This document shows positions 16,345 to 24,758 of a DNA stretch of 51,728 nucleotides, in pieces. Under the pieces are notes generated by a model. That model was not told where the DNA came from, ran no database searches, and saw nothing but the letters and a program-made list of their open reading frames with translations. Source of the stretch: Amycolatopsis anabasis (GTDB lineage: Bacteria; Actinomycetota; Actinomycetes; Mycobacteriales; Pseudonocardiaceae); NCBI RefSeq assembly GCF_009765355.1, contig NZ_VTHK01000060.1, positions 1 through 51,728 on the forward strand, given 5' to 3'. Made by a program: the position numbers and the translations under genes. Position 1 is the first letter of the stretch, and every line of letters starts with the position of its first letter.

Positions 16345-17022
16345 GTGCCGTTGGCCACCACGCGTCGCGCAGGCCTCGTCGATCAAGTGATCGCCCAGCT
16401 ACGCACCGCGGTCACCCAGGGGGAATGGCCGGTCGGGCACCGCGTTCCGACCGAAAGTGAGCTCGCGACCACGCTGGGCGTCGGCCGCAACACCGTGCGC
16501 GAGGCGGTCCGGGCGCTCGCGCACAGCGGGCTGCTCGAGGTGCGGCAGGGCGACGGCACCTACGTGCGCGCGACCAGCGAGGTCTCCGGCGCCGTCGGCC
16601 GCCTCTGCGGTTCGGAACTACGCGAGGTGCTTCAGGTGCGCCGGATCCTCGAGGTCGAGGGCGCCCGGCTGGCGGCGACCGCGCGCACCGAGGACGAACT
16701 CGGCGAGCTGACCACGCTGCTCGACGTCCGGGACAAGGCCGGCCAGGAGCGGCGGTTCGAGGAATTCGTGCGCGCGGACGCCGAGTTCCACCTGATGGTT
16801 GTCCAATGTGGACACAACACGGTGCTGACCGAGCTGTACCGGGGGCTGACCGAGGTGGTCATGGCGAGCGTCGCGACCACCTCGCGAGCCGACATCGGAG
16901 AGGGCACGGTGATCACCAAAATCGGTCACCGCGGGCTGCTGCGTGCGATCGCCGACGGCGACCCCGAGCGGGCCGCGGCCGAAGCCGCGGGCTTCCTCGA
17001 CGAACTCCTCAGGGAAGAGTGA
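16345..17022 (+). CDS. FadR-subfamily GntR transcriptional regulator
   Basis: 225-residue regulator. The N-terminal winged helix covers residues 1-75 (VPTESELATTLGVGRNTVRE, LLEVRQGDGTYVRA). The C-terminal all-helical FCD ligand-binding domain includes LREVLQVRRILEVEGARLAA and conserved His/Asp metal-ligand candidates (ADAEFHLMV). Start is the GTG at 16345 with GAAAGG upstream. It is divergent from the CynX-like transporter gene, so local control of that gene is the simplest reading. Its 3' end overlaps mapB by 14 nt tail to tail. Confidence 0.9.
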   Translation: MPLATTRRAGLVDQVIAQLRTAVTQGEWPVGHRVPTESELATTLGVGRNTVREAVRALAHSGLLEVRQGDGTYVRATSEVSGAVGRLCGSELREVLQVRRILEVEGARLAATARTEDELGELTTLLDVRDKAGQERRFEEFVRADAEFHLMVVQCGHNTVLTELYRGLTEVVMASVATTSRADIGEGTVITKIGHRGLLRAIADGDPERAAAEAAGFLDELLREE

Positions 17023-17866
17023 GGATCTCCGCGCCGGATTCGGTCACCAGGAGGGTGTGCTCGAACTGGGCGGTCCACTTCTTGTCCTTCGTGGTGACCG
17101 TCCAGTTGTCGTCCCAGATGTCGTAGTCGATCGTGCCCAGCGTGATCATCGGCTCGATCGTGAAGGTCATGCCCTGTTCGATCACTGTGGTCACCGAGGG
17201 CTCCTCGTAGTGCAGCACGGTCGGCGCGGTGTGAAAGGCGGGGCCGACGCCGTGCCCGGTGAAGTCCCGCACCACGCCGTAGTCGAACCGCTTGGCGTAG
17301 GACTCGATCACCCGGCCGATCACGTTGAGCTGGCGCCCGGGCCGGACCGCCTTGATCGCGCGCATGGTCGCCTCGTGGGTGCGCTCGACGAGCAGCCGCG
17401 CTTCCTCGGACACGTCCCCGGCGAGGAAGGTGGCGTTGGTGTCGCCGTGCACACCGCCGATGTAGGCGGTGACGTCGATGTTGCAGATGTCCCCGTCCTC
17501 GATCACCGTCGAGTCCGGGATGCCGTGGCAGATGACCTCGTTCAGCGAGGTGCAGCACGACTTCGGGAAGTGCCGGTAGCCCAGGGTCGACGGGTAGGCC
17601 CTGTGGTCGAGCAGGAACTCGTGGATGACCTTGTCCACGTCGTCGGTGGTGTTGCCCGGTTTGACGGCCTTGCCGCCCTCCTCGAGCGCCTGCGCCGCGA
17701 TCCGGCCGGCCACCCGCATCGCCTCGATCACCTCGGGCGTGCGCACGCCGTTGCCGGTGTCGCGCTTCGGCGCCGGCTTGTCCACGTACTCGGGACGGGT
17801 GATGCTGGCGGGTACGGGACGGCGTGGCGTCTGCACGCCGGGCTTCAACGGGGCACGCTCGGGCAT
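17009..17866 (-). CDS. map: type I methionine aminopeptidase
   Basis: 285-residue methionine aminopeptidase, which removes the N-terminal Met from nascent proteins. The five metal ligands are visible: Asp in ICNIDVTAYIGG, Asp in VHGDTNATF, His in FTGHGVGPAFH, Glu in FTIEPM and Glu in FEHTLLV. The N-terminal 40 residues are proline- and arginine-rich (KPGVQTPRRPVP), as in the extended SH3-binding-motif form MapB of mycobacteria, which I recall as the same length. It lies 48 nt downstream of the PBP gene on the same strand, matching mycobacterial order. Confidence 0.96.
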   Translation of the reverse strand: MPERAPLKPGVQTPRRPVPASITRPEYVDKPAPKRDTGNGVRTPEVIEAMRVAGRIAAQALEEGGKAVKPGNTTDDVDKVIHEFLLDHRAYPSTLGYRHFPKSCCTSLNEVICHGIPDSTVIEDGDICNIDVTAYIGGVHGDTNATFLAGDVSEEARLLVERTHEATMRAIKAVRPGRQLNVIGRVIESYAKRFDYGVVRDFTGHGVGPAFHTAPTVLHYEEPSVTTVIEQGMTFTIEPMITLGTIDYDIWDDNWTVTTKDKKWTAQFEHTLLVTESGAEILTLP

Positions 17867-17914
17867 ACCTCCACCCTACGACGCGTCCCGGACGCCTGTC
17901 GGCGGACGGTCGGT

Positions 17915-19720
17915 TCAGCCGATCGCGGTGAGGAACCGGTGCGCCGCTCCCACCGCGGGCGCCGAGGTGCCGCCGCCGACCAGCAGCACCGAGAAGGCGA
18001 GGTCGCCGGTGTAGCCGACGAACCAGCCGTGCGCCCGCGTCCCGTCCCCGAACTGCGCTGTTCCGGTCTTGCCGTGCACCTCGGGGAGTTCGGCGAGCGC
18101 GCCCGCGGTGCCGGCGGTGACCACCTCGCGGGTCATTCCCCGCAGCGCGGCCAGCACGTCCGGGCGGATCGGGCGGCCGAGGTGCCGCGCCTGGGCCGGG
18201 GTGCCGCGCAGCAGCACGGGCACCGGGATCCGCCCGGCCGCGACCGTCGCGGTGGCGATCGCCATCCCGAACGGGCTGGCGAGCACGGTGCCCTGGCCGA
18301 AACCGTTCTCCGCCTGCTGCACGAGGTTGCCCGCGGGCGGGACGGAACCGGTGATCGTGGTCAGCCCGGGCAGCACGAAGTCCGCGCCGATGCCCAGGTC
18401 CCGGGCGGCGTCGGTGAGCGCGGTGGCCGGCAGCAGGGTGGACAGCTTCGCGAACGTGGTGTTGCACGAACGCGCGAACGCCGTGGACAGCGGCACGGTC
18501 CCGAGCGCGAACCGGTCGTCGTTCGGCACCACCCGGCCGTCGAACGTCGCGGTCGCCGGGCAGTCGACCGGGGTGTCGGATTTCACCTTGTCCGCGCTGA
18601 GCGCCGCGGTCGCCGTCGCGATCTTGAACGTGGAGCCGGGCGGGTACCGGCCGGTGAGCGCGATGGCGCCTTCGGCGTCGGCCGCCGCGTTCTGCGCGAC
18701 GGCGAGGATCTCCCCGGTGGACGGCTGCACGGCGACCAGCGCGGCCGGGCCCGGGGCGTCCGCGAGCGCCTGCTCCCCCGCGGCCTGGATCCGGCGGCTG
18801 AGCGTGCTGACCACCGCGCCCGCCGGTTGCGCCGCCTGGGCGTGCAGCTCGGTCACCTCGCCCCCGGTGGCGTCGAGGGTGACCACGCGCCAGCCCGCCT
18901 TGCCGGTGACCTGTTCCTCGACGGTCGAGCGCAGCGCGGGCAGCACCTGCTCGGCGAGCTGCTTGTCGGCCGGCAGCAGGCGTTCCTGCTGGGTGAATCG
19001 CACCCCGGGCAGTTCGTAGATGCTCGGCCGGACCTGCTGGTAGTCGGTCGCGCGCAGGCTGGCCACCGGGTAGGAATCCCCGGAGCGCACGCCTTTCACA
19101 CCGTCCACAATGGACTGTTTGGTGATGCTTTCGTCCAGCGGGTGCAGCGCGGCGGCCAGTTTGCCGGCGACCGGGTCGAGTTCGCCGGCCTTGGCCGGGT
19201 CCAGGAGCACGCTCACCACGGTCTGCGGATCGAGCAGGGTGGCGCCGTCGCGGTCGAGCACCGGCGCGAGTTCCGGGGTTTCCGCGCGCAGTGCGAGCGT
19301 CTGCTGCGCGGCGAGCTGGGGATGCAGCGCGGACGGCAGCCAGTGGATCTGCCAGCGGTCGTTCGCCGAGTAGAGCTGCGCTTCGCCGTCGTAGGCCCAG
19401 AGGCGGGCGTGTGGCAGGTGCCAGGCGAGCCGGAAGTTCGCGGTCGCCGTGGACGAGCCCGCCGCGTTGTGCACGCGGCGGACCTCGACGTCGATCGATT
19501 CCGGGGCCAGCGCGGACCTGGCCTGGTCGAGTACGGCCTTCGCGGAATCCGGCGCATCGGTCAGTTCCGCCGCGCGGGCGGTGTCGCCCTTCGCCAGGGC
19601 GCCGAAGAACTCCGCGGTGACCTCGTCCGGCCCCGCCGCCGAGGCGAACACCCCGCAACCGCCCGCGACGCAGGCGGCAACCAGCACCAGTACCACCAAC
19701 GGGTGACGTCTGGACCCCAC
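17915..19720 (-). CDS. penicillin-binding lipoprotein (transpeptidase)
   Basis: 601-residue class B-like PBP anchored as a lipoprotein (LVAACVAGGC lipobox, Cys about residue 22). An NTF2-like/MecA_N domain covers about residues 25-150 and a dimerisation-type region follows. The transpeptidase has PGSTFKI (SxxK serine near residue 360), SCN (SxN, near 418) and HGKTGTAQF (KTG, near 550). It cross-links peptidoglycan outside the membrane. It corresponds by order and layout to M. tuberculosis Rv2864c. The GTG at 19720 has no visible Shine-Dalgarno and is chosen because it directly precedes the lipoprotein signal. Confidence 0.92.
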   Translation of the reverse strand: MGSRRHPLVVLVLVAACVAGGCGVFASAAGPDEVTAEFFGALAKGDTARAAELTDAPDSAKAVLDQARSALAPESIDVEVRRVHNAAGSSTATANFRLAWHLPHARLWAYDGEAQLYSANDRWQIHWLPSALHPQLAAQQTLALRAETPELAPVLDRDGATLLDPQTVVSVLLDPAKAGELDPVAGKLAAALHPLDESITKQSIVDGVKGVRSGDSYPVASLRATDYQQVRPSIYELPGVRFTQQERLLPADKQLAEQVLPALRSTVEEQVTGKAGWRVVTLDATGGEVTELHAQAAQPAGAVVSTLSRRIQAAGEQALADAPGPAALVAVQPSTGEILAVAQNAAADAEGAIALTGRYPPGSTFKIATATAALSADKVKSDTPVDCPATATFDGRVVPNDDRFALGTVPLSTAFARSCNTTFAKLSTLLPATALTDAARDLGIGADFVLPGLTTITGSVPPAGNLVQQAENGFGQGTVLASPFGMAIATATVAAGRIPVPVLLRGTPAQARHLGRPIRPDVLAALRGMTREVVTAGTAGALAELPEVHGKTGTAQFGDGTRAHGWFVGYTGDLAFSVLLVGGGTSAPAVGAAHRFLTAIG

Positions 19721-19739
19721 GGGGAGGGAGTATGCCGGG

Positions 19740-20594
19740 TCAGAACAGCACGGTGGCGTATTGACCGACTTGTTGGAAGCCGATTTTGCGGTAGGCGGCC
19801 AGCGCGGCGGTGTTGTAGCCGTTGACGTAGAGGCTCGCGGTGCGCCCCATCCCGTGCACGAGCCGCGCGACCACGGCCGCGGTGCCCGCGGTGCCGAGGC
19901 CGTTGCCCCGGCGTTCCGGGTGCACCCAGACCCCCTGGATCTGCCCGACGGTCGTGGACAGCGCGCCGATCTCCGCCTTGAACACGACCTGCTCGCCCTC
20001 GAACCGGGCGAACGCGCGCCCGCCCGCGATCAGCTCGGCGACCCGCGCGCGGTAGCTCGCGCCGCCGTCCCCGGCGCGGGGGTCCACGCCGACCTCTTCG
20101 ATGAACATGGCGATGGCCGCGGGCAGGTACCGCTCGAGCTCGTTCGGGCGGACCGGGCGGACGAGCGGGTCGCAGGCCAGTTTCGGGGCGCCGTCGAGCG
20201 CCATCAGCGGCTGGTCGTGGCGGACTTCCCGGGCCGGGCCCCATTCGACGGCGAGTTCGTCCCACAGGCCCAGGACCTGCTCGGCCGGGCCGACGAGCGA
20301 GGAGCACGTCCGCTGCTTGCGCAACGCGCGATCGGCGAACGAGCGCAGCGCCGACGCGTTGCCGCGCAGCGGAATCAGGTTCGGGCCGGAGAAGCACAGA
20401 CCCTGTATCCGCCCGGATCGGGGCGTGCGGAAGTCGGCGGCCCACAGTTCGCCGCCAAGCCGCCAGGGATCGAGGCCAGCCACCTCGACCCGGGCGCTGA
20501 CCATGCAGCTACCGACCGGGTCGGCGGCAAGCGCGGCACGAACCGCCGGATAGTCCCGATCATCGAGCAGCCGTGCACCAGCAAGCCGCAACAC
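19740..20594 (-). CDS. GNAT acetyltransferase with DUF4081-like N-terminal domain
   Basis: About 284 residues. The N-terminal half is a degenerate acetyltransferase-like domain (LLDDRDYPAVRAALAADPVG, then RIQGLCFSGPNLIPL). The C-terminal half is a full GNAT domain with acetyl-CoA loop VWVHPERRGNGLGTAGTAAV and ASLYVNGYNTAALAAYRKIG. This corresponds to M. tuberculosis Rv2867c between the PBP and ispG. The start is uncertain: the GTG at 20594 (VLRLAGARL) fits the family best, while the frame is open to a GTG at 20648. It ends 19 nt before the PBP gene, so the two are likely co-transcribed. Confidence 0.83.
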   Translation of the reverse strand: MLRLAGARLLDDRDYPAVRAALAADPVGSCMVSARVEVAGLDPWRLGGELWAADFRTPRSGRIQGLCFSGPNLIPLRGNASALRSFADRALRKQRTCSSLVGPAEQVLGLWDELAVEWGPAREVRHDQPLMALDGAPKLACDPLVRPVRPNELERYLPAAIAMFIEEVGVDPRAGDGGASYRARVAELIAGGRAFARFEGEQVVFKAEIGALSTTVGQIQGVWVHPERRGNGLGTAGTAAVVARLVHGMGRTASLYVNGYNTAALAAYRKIGFQQVGQYATVLF

Positions 20595-20686
20595 GCGCTC
20601 TAGCGTGCCAGATAATTCCCCGTAACGGAAAACAAACCTCGCGTACACGCTGCGCGGCGACCCGGGTGCGGTGTTGGATGCGGTCC

Positions 20687-20893
20687 ATGCAGCGTTTCAC
20701 CTACCGCGTCATCGAGCTCCGCGAGAAGCTGATCGGCGGCAAGATGTCGGGCGCCAAGCTGGAGAAGATCCTCAACGACAACGCGGCCGAGGGGTGGCAG
20801 CTCAAGTCCATCACCACCGCCGAAGTCAAGGGCCGAATCGGTCCAGGCGGGGTGGAGGGCCTGCTCCTTACCTTCGAGCGCCCCGTCGACTGA
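20687..20893 (+). CDS. DUF4177 domain-containing small protein
   Basis: 68-residue protein of the DUF4177 type: FTYRVIELREKLIGGKMSGAKLEKILND then AEGWQLKSI. These are compact alpha/beta proteins of unknown function that often sit near regulators. The ATG at 20687 matches the family start; an ATG three codons upstream is possible and the frame is open further back. The gene is divergent from the GNAT gene and is followed by a strong hairpin plus T-rich run (20956-21007). Confidence 0.85.
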   Translation: MQRFTYRVIELREKLIGGKMSGAKLEKILNDNAAEGWQLKSITTAEVKGRIGPGGVEGLLLTFERPVD

Positions 20894-20927
20894 CCCGCGC
20901 CCGGCCTCGTCGCCACCGAAAAAACGC

Positions 20928-21007
20928 AAGGGACCTTCGCTCCGGCAGAACCGGAGCGAGGGACCTTTACTCCGCTCAAACCGGAGCAAAGGTCCCTCGC
21001 TATTTTT
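20928..21007. repeat. palindromic intergenic repeat, family 1 copy B (terminator)
   Basis: Between convergent DUF4177 and VOC genes. First hairpin: CGCTCCGG (20938-20945)/CCGGAGCG (20951-20958). Second hairpin: GCGAGGGACCTTT (20956-20968)/AAAGGTCCCTCGC (20988-21000), 13 bp, continued by CTCCG/CGGAG (20970-20974/20982-20986), then TATTTTT. It shares the AGGGACCTTTACT core with copy A at 9029-9102. The T-run gives termination on the plus strand. Confidence 0.8.
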
Positions 21008-21018
21008 GGTGCCCCCGG

Positions 21019-21417
21019 TCAGGCGGCGCCCCGATAGGTGCCGAACGTCCACAGGTTCCCCTCGGCGTCGCGGAGGGTGAACGTGTGCGAGCCGTAGTCG
21101 GTGTCGGTCAGCGGCTCGACGATCTCCGCGCCGGACTCGGTGACCCGCCGGTGGATCTCGTCCACCCGGTCGGTCACCACGTAGACCGCGCCCGTGCCCG
21201 CCCGCTGGGCTTCGTAGCCGCCTTTGCAGACACCCGCGTCGCCGAGCATCACCCCGCCGCCTTCGGGCCAGCGGAGTTCGGCGTGGGTGACGGTCGTGCC
21301 GTCCTCCCCGGTGACCACCAGGGTCTCGGTGAACCCCACGGTGTCCACCAGGAACTTGAGCGCGGCCCGCGGATCGTCGTAGCGCAGGGCGGGCCAGATG
21401 GTCGGTTGTGCTGTCAT
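21019..21417 (-). CDS. VOC family (glyoxalase-fold) protein
   Basis: 132-residue vicinal-oxygen-chelate protein with two beta-alpha-beta-beta-beta modules. TIWPALRYDDPRAALKFLVD is at the N-terminus and YGSHTFTLRDAEGNLWTFGTY at the C-terminus. The pattern resembles the PhnB/bleomycin-resistance-like group, but no substrate is implied. The ATG at 21417 overlaps the stop of the upstream AraC gene in an ATGA arrangement. The pair is therefore translationally coupled and probably serves one pathway. Confidence 0.88.
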   Translation of the reverse strand: MTAQPTIWPALRYDDPRAALKFLVDTVGFTETLVVTGEDGTTVTHAELRWPEGGGVMLGDAGVCKGGYEAQRAGTGAVYVVTDRVDEIHRRVTESGAEIVEPLTDTDYGSHTFTLRDAEGNLWTFGTYRGAA

Positions 21418-22229
21418 GCCCCCGAGTCTGCGGCGGAGAACACCCGCGAGTCTTGGAGGAATGGGAGCTCCTCGGCGATCCAGGTGCGCGGTGAGCACCC
21501 CGCGAGGGCGCGCCATTCGTTGCTCAGGTGCGCCTGGTCGTAGTAGCCGCAGTCGGCCGCGACCCGCGCGAGGTCGACCCGGCCGCGGACCAACCGGAGG
21601 GCGCGCTCGAACCGCAGCACCCGCGCCACCTGCTTCGGGGACAGCCCCAGTTCCCGCCGGAACAATTCCCCGAAATGTCTACGGCTCCAGCCGATCTCCT
21701 CGGCGAGCGATTCCACCCGGACCCGGCCGTCCACCCCGAGCATCCGCCGCCACGCCCAGCCGACCTCGGGCGCCGACCCCGGGCCGTCCGCCGCGACCGC
21801 GCCGAACACCTCGTCCAGCAACGCGAACCGCCCCGCCCAGTCCGGCACCTCGGCGAGCCGCCCGGCCAGCGACGCCAATCCCAGGTCGCCGAGTTCGACG
21901 ACCTGCCCGCTCAGCTCGGCCGCGGACACGCCGAGGAGCGTGCGCACGCCCAGCGGGTTGAGTTCGACGTGCAGCCCGCACTGCACCGGATCCTGCGCGA
22001 TCAGCACGGGACCGAGGTGCATCCCGCCGACCAGCGCCTGCATCGGCGTCTCACCGGTGATCCGGACCGGCCGTTCCAGGCTGATGATCAGGGTGACGTG
22101 CCGCGAAGGCAGGCCACGGTGCACGCCCAGCGTGACGTCGCGCTGGGCGTAACCGATGTAGCGCGCGACCAGGTGCCGCAACGCGGGATGCGGCCGCGCG
22201 ACGGCCCAGGCCGTGCTCGGTTCCGTCAC
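21414..22229 (-). CDS. AraC/XylS-type transcriptional regulator
   Basis: 271-residue regulator. The C-terminal AraC DNA-binding domain has two helix-turn-helices, VESLAEEIGWSRRHFGELFR and VARVAADCGYYDQAHLSNEWR (about residues 170-250). The N-terminal 150 residues are a sensing domain (HVTLIISLERPV, MHLGPVLIAQ). The GTG at 22229 is only 18 nt after ispG, and the stop overlaps the VOC start. The AraC-VOC pair may partly ride on the ispG transcript. The ligand is unknown. Confidence 0.9.
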   Translation of the reverse strand: MTEPSTAWAVARPHPALRHLVARYIGYAQRDVTLGVHRGLPSRHVTLIISLERPVRITGETPMQALVGGMHLGPVLIAQDPVQCGLHVELNPLGVRTLLGVSAAELSGQVVELGDLGLASLAGRLAEVPDWAGRFALLDEVFGAVAADGPGSAPEVGWAWRRMLGVDGRVRVESLAEEIGWSRRHFGELFRRELGLSPKQVARVLRFERALRLVRGRVDLARVAADCGYYDQAHLSNEWRALAGCSPRTWIAEELPFLQDSRVFSAADSGA

Positions 22230-22247
22230 CCCAACAGACTAAGAGCC

Positions 22248-23402
22248 CTAGCCGACGGTGACGACCGGTTCGCCGCCGACGCCTTCTTCGCCCGCCTCCT
22301 CGGCGATGCGCATGGCCTCCTCGATGAGGGTCTCGACGATCTGGTGCTCGGGCACCGTCTTGATCACCTCGCCCTTGACGAAGATCTGCCCCTTGCCGTT
22401 CCCGGAAGCCACGCCGAGATCGGCCTCACGCGCCTCGCCGGGCCCGTTCACCACGCAGCCCATCACCGCGACCCGCAGCGGGACCTCCATCCCCTCCAGG
22501 CCCGCGGTGACCTCGTCGGCCAGCTTGTAGACGTCCACCTGCGCCCGCCCGCAGGACGGGCAGGACACGATCTCCAGCTTGCGCGGGCGGAGGTTCAGCG
22601 ACTGCAGGATCTGCGCGCCGACCTTGACCTCCTCGACCGGCGGCGCGGACAGCGAGACGCGGATCGTGTCGCCGATCCCCTGCCGCAGCAGCGCGCCGAA
22701 CGCGACCGCGGACTTGATGGTGCCCTGGAACGCGGGCCCGGCCTCGGTGACGCCCAGGTGCAGCGGGTAGTCGCACTGCTCGGCGAGGATCTCGTAGGCG
22801 CGCACCATGACCACCGGGTCGTTGTGCTTGACCGAGATCTTCAGATCGTGGAAGTCGTGCTCGGCGAACAGCGACGCCTCCCACAACGCCGACTCGGCCA
22901 GCGCCTCCGGGGTGGCCTTGCCGTACTTCTCCATCAGCCGCTTGTCCAGCGACCCCGCGTTGACCCCGATCCGGATCGGCGTGCCGTGGTCCTTCGCGGC
23001 GTGCGCGATTTCCTTGACCTGGTCGTCGAACTTGCGGATGTTGCCGGGGTTCACCCGCACCGCCGCGCATCCGGCCTCGATCGCGGCGAACACGTACTTC
23101 GGCTGGAAGTGGATGTCGGCGATCACCGGGATCTGCGACTTCTTCGCGATCGCGGGCAGTGCCTCGGCGTCGTCCGCGCTCGGGCAGGCCACCCGCACGA
23201 TGTCGCAGCCCGCCGCGGTCAGCTCGGCGATCTGCTGCAGCGTCGCGTTGACGTCCGCGGTGAGCGTGGTGGTCATCGACTGCACGGAGATCGGGTGGTC
23301 GCTGCCGACGCCGACCGGTCCGACCTGCAGCTGCCGGGTCTTGCGACGCTCGGCCAGCACCGGCGGCGGGAGTGCGGGCATTCCTAACGCGACGGAGGTC
23401 AT
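22248..23402 (-). CDS. ispG: 4-hydroxy-3-methylbut-2-enyl diphosphate synthase
   Basis: 384-residue iron-sulfur enzyme of the non-mevalonate (MEP) pathway; it converts MEcPP to HMBPP. The TIM-barrel part includes VGSDHPISVQSMTTT and IPVIADIHFQPKYV. The [4Fe-4S] cluster cysteines are in SCPSCGRAQ (near residue 280) and MGCVVNGPGE. The ATG at 23402 has AGAGGA 6 nt upstream; an in-frame upstream start at 23429 is rejected. Two genes upstream is dxr, so two steps of one pathway flank the Rip1 protease gene, as in mycobacteria. A palindromic repeat lies between rip1 and ispG. Confidence 0.96.
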   Translation of the reverse strand: MTSVALGMPALPPPVLAERRKTRQLQVGPVGVGSDHPISVQSMTTTLTADVNATLQQIAELTAAGCDIVRVACPSADDAEALPAIAKKSQIPVIADIHFQPKYVFAAIEAGCAAVRVNPGNIRKFDDQVKEIAHAAKDHGTPIRIGVNAGSLDKRLMEKYGKATPEALAESALWEASLFAEHDFHDLKISVKHNDPVVMVRAYEILAEQCDYPLHLGVTEAGPAFQGTIKSAVAFGALLRQGIGDTIRVSLSAPPVEEVKVGAQILQSLNLRPRKLEIVSCPSCGRAQVDVYKLADEVTAGLEGMEVPLRVAVMGCVVNGPGEAREADLGVASGNGKGQIFVKGEVIKTVPEHQIVETLIEEAMRIAEEAGEEGVGGEPVVTVG

Positions 23403-23460
23403 CGATTCCTCTGCAACCGTGGTGCGCAACGCTTGTCGACCCCAACGATACCTTCGGGCC

Positions 23461-23512
23461 CGGGTCGTGAGTGTTCCGGCCGGTTCTGACCGGTCTCCCC
23501 ACTCACGACCCG
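23461..23512. repeat. palindromic intergenic repeat, family 2 copy D
   Basis: CGGGTCGTGAGTG (23461-23473) is an exact inverse of CACTCACGACCCG (23500-23512). Inside is CCGGT (23480-23484)/ACCGG (23489-23493). It shares outer and inner motifs with copy C at 14884-14935. It lies between rip1 and ispG, both on the minus strand, so it may attenuate or end the dxr-rip1 transcript. Confidence 0.75.
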
Positions 23513-23531
23513 TGACCAGCGGAAACGTGTG

Positions 23532-24755
23532 TTATCGCAGGCGGATCGGGTTGACGATGTCCGCGGTGACCGTGAGCAGGGTTACGGCCCCGCCGATCAG
23601 CACGAGCACCACGGTGACCGCCGAGAGCTTGCTGTAGTCGACCGGTCCGCCCGCCGCCTTGCCGCGGAGTTTGCGGATCCAGTCGCGCACCCGCTCGTAC
23701 CAGGTGACCGCGATGTGCCCGCCGTCCAGCGGCAGCAGCGGCAGCAGGTTGAACACGCCGACGAAGAAGTTCAGGCTCGCCAGCAACAGCAGGAACAGCT
23801 GCCACAGGCCCTGCTCGACGGCCTCGCCGCCGATCCGGCTGGCGCCCACCACGCTGACCGGGGTGTTCGGATCGCGCTCGCCGCCGAAGATCGACTCCAC
23901 CACGGCCGGGATGCGCTGCGGGAACTCCATCAGCCGCTGCCAGGTCTGCACGAACATGTCGCCGGTGAAGCCGGCCGCGCCGCCGATCCCGCTGACCACG
24001 TTGTACTCGAAGTACTTGGGGAACGTGACACCGATCGTCCCCTCCTGCTTGATCAGCGGAGGGCCGTCCGGATTCGCCGGATCCGTCACCGGCCGGTCGA
24101 CCTTCGTCACCTCGATCCGCAGCGGCACGATCTCGCCGTTCCGGCGCACCTCGATGTTCACCGGGCCGGCGGCCTTCTTGATCTTGTCGGTGACCTCGGG
24201 ATAGGTCGGCGTCGCCACCCCGCCGACGGACACGATCTCGTCGCCGGGCTGCACGCCGCCCTGCTTCGCCGGGGCCGGGTCGCCCGGCCGGCACACCGGG
24301 TTGAGCAGCTCGTTCGCGGTGTGGGCGTCCCGGACGCAGCCCGCCACCGCCTGGATCTGCGGGGTGCCGGTGATGTTCGGCAGGCCCATGGTGACGGCCA
24401 TCAGGTAGAGCACCACGAACCCGAGGATGAAGTGCGTGATCGACCCGGCGGCCAGGACGACGGTCCGCTTCCAGGTCTTGAACTTCCACATCGCCCGGGG
24501 CGCCTCGTCCGGGGTGACCTCGTCGAGCGCGGTCATCCCGGCGATGTCGCAGAACCCGCCGAGCGGGATCCACTTCAGGCCGTACTCGGTCTCGCCTCGC
24601 CGGAAGGAGAACACCTTCGGGCCGAAGCCGACGAAATACCGCCGGACCTTCATGCCGAAGGCCTTGGCGGTCAGCATGTGCCCAGCCTCGTGCAGCGCGA
24701 CGGACACACAGATGCCCAGTGCGAAGAGCACGACACCGAGAATGTAGGCGAGCAC
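23532..24755 (-). CDS. rip1: site-2 intramembrane metalloprotease (RseP/Rip1)
   Basis: 407-residue M50 zinc protease that cuts membrane-embedded anti-sigma factors or other regulators. HEAGH at residues 22-26 in the first TM helix is the HExxH site. NLLPLLPLDGGH near residue 335 gives the third metal ligand. A central PDZ domain (GDEIVSVGGVATPTYPEV) precedes it, and four TM segments are visible. The GTG at 24755 has GGAGGG about 9 nt upstream and starts 3 nt after dxr. Order dxr-rip1-ispG matches M. tuberculosis Rv2870c-Rv2868c. Confidence 0.96.
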   Translation of the reverse strand: MLAYILGVVLFALGICVSVALHEAGHMLTAKAFGMKVRRYFVGFGPKVFSFRRGETEYGLKWIPLGGFCDIAGMTALDEVTPDEAPRAMWKFKTWKRTVVLAAGSITHFILGFVVLYLMAVTMGLPNITGTPQIQAVAGCVRDAHTANELLNPVCRPGDPAPAKQGGVQPGDEIVSVGGVATPTYPEVTDKIKKAAGPVNIEVRRNGEIVPLRIEVTKVDRPVTDPANPDGPPLIKQEGTIGVTFPKYFEYNVVSGIGGAAGFTGDMFVQTWQRLMEFPQRIPAVVESIFGGERDPNTPVSVVGASRIGGEAVEQGLWQLFLLLLASLNFFVGVFNLLPLLPLDGGHIAVTWYERVRDWIRKLRGKAAGGPVDYSKLSAVTVVLVLIGGAVTLLTVTADIVNPIRLR

Positions 24756-24758
24756 GCG

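Noticed and set aside
16926..19658. 910-codon minus-strand frame across mapB and the PBP gene
   Set aside because: Arg/Gly/Pro-rich out-of-frame reading of two well-supported genes on the same strand.
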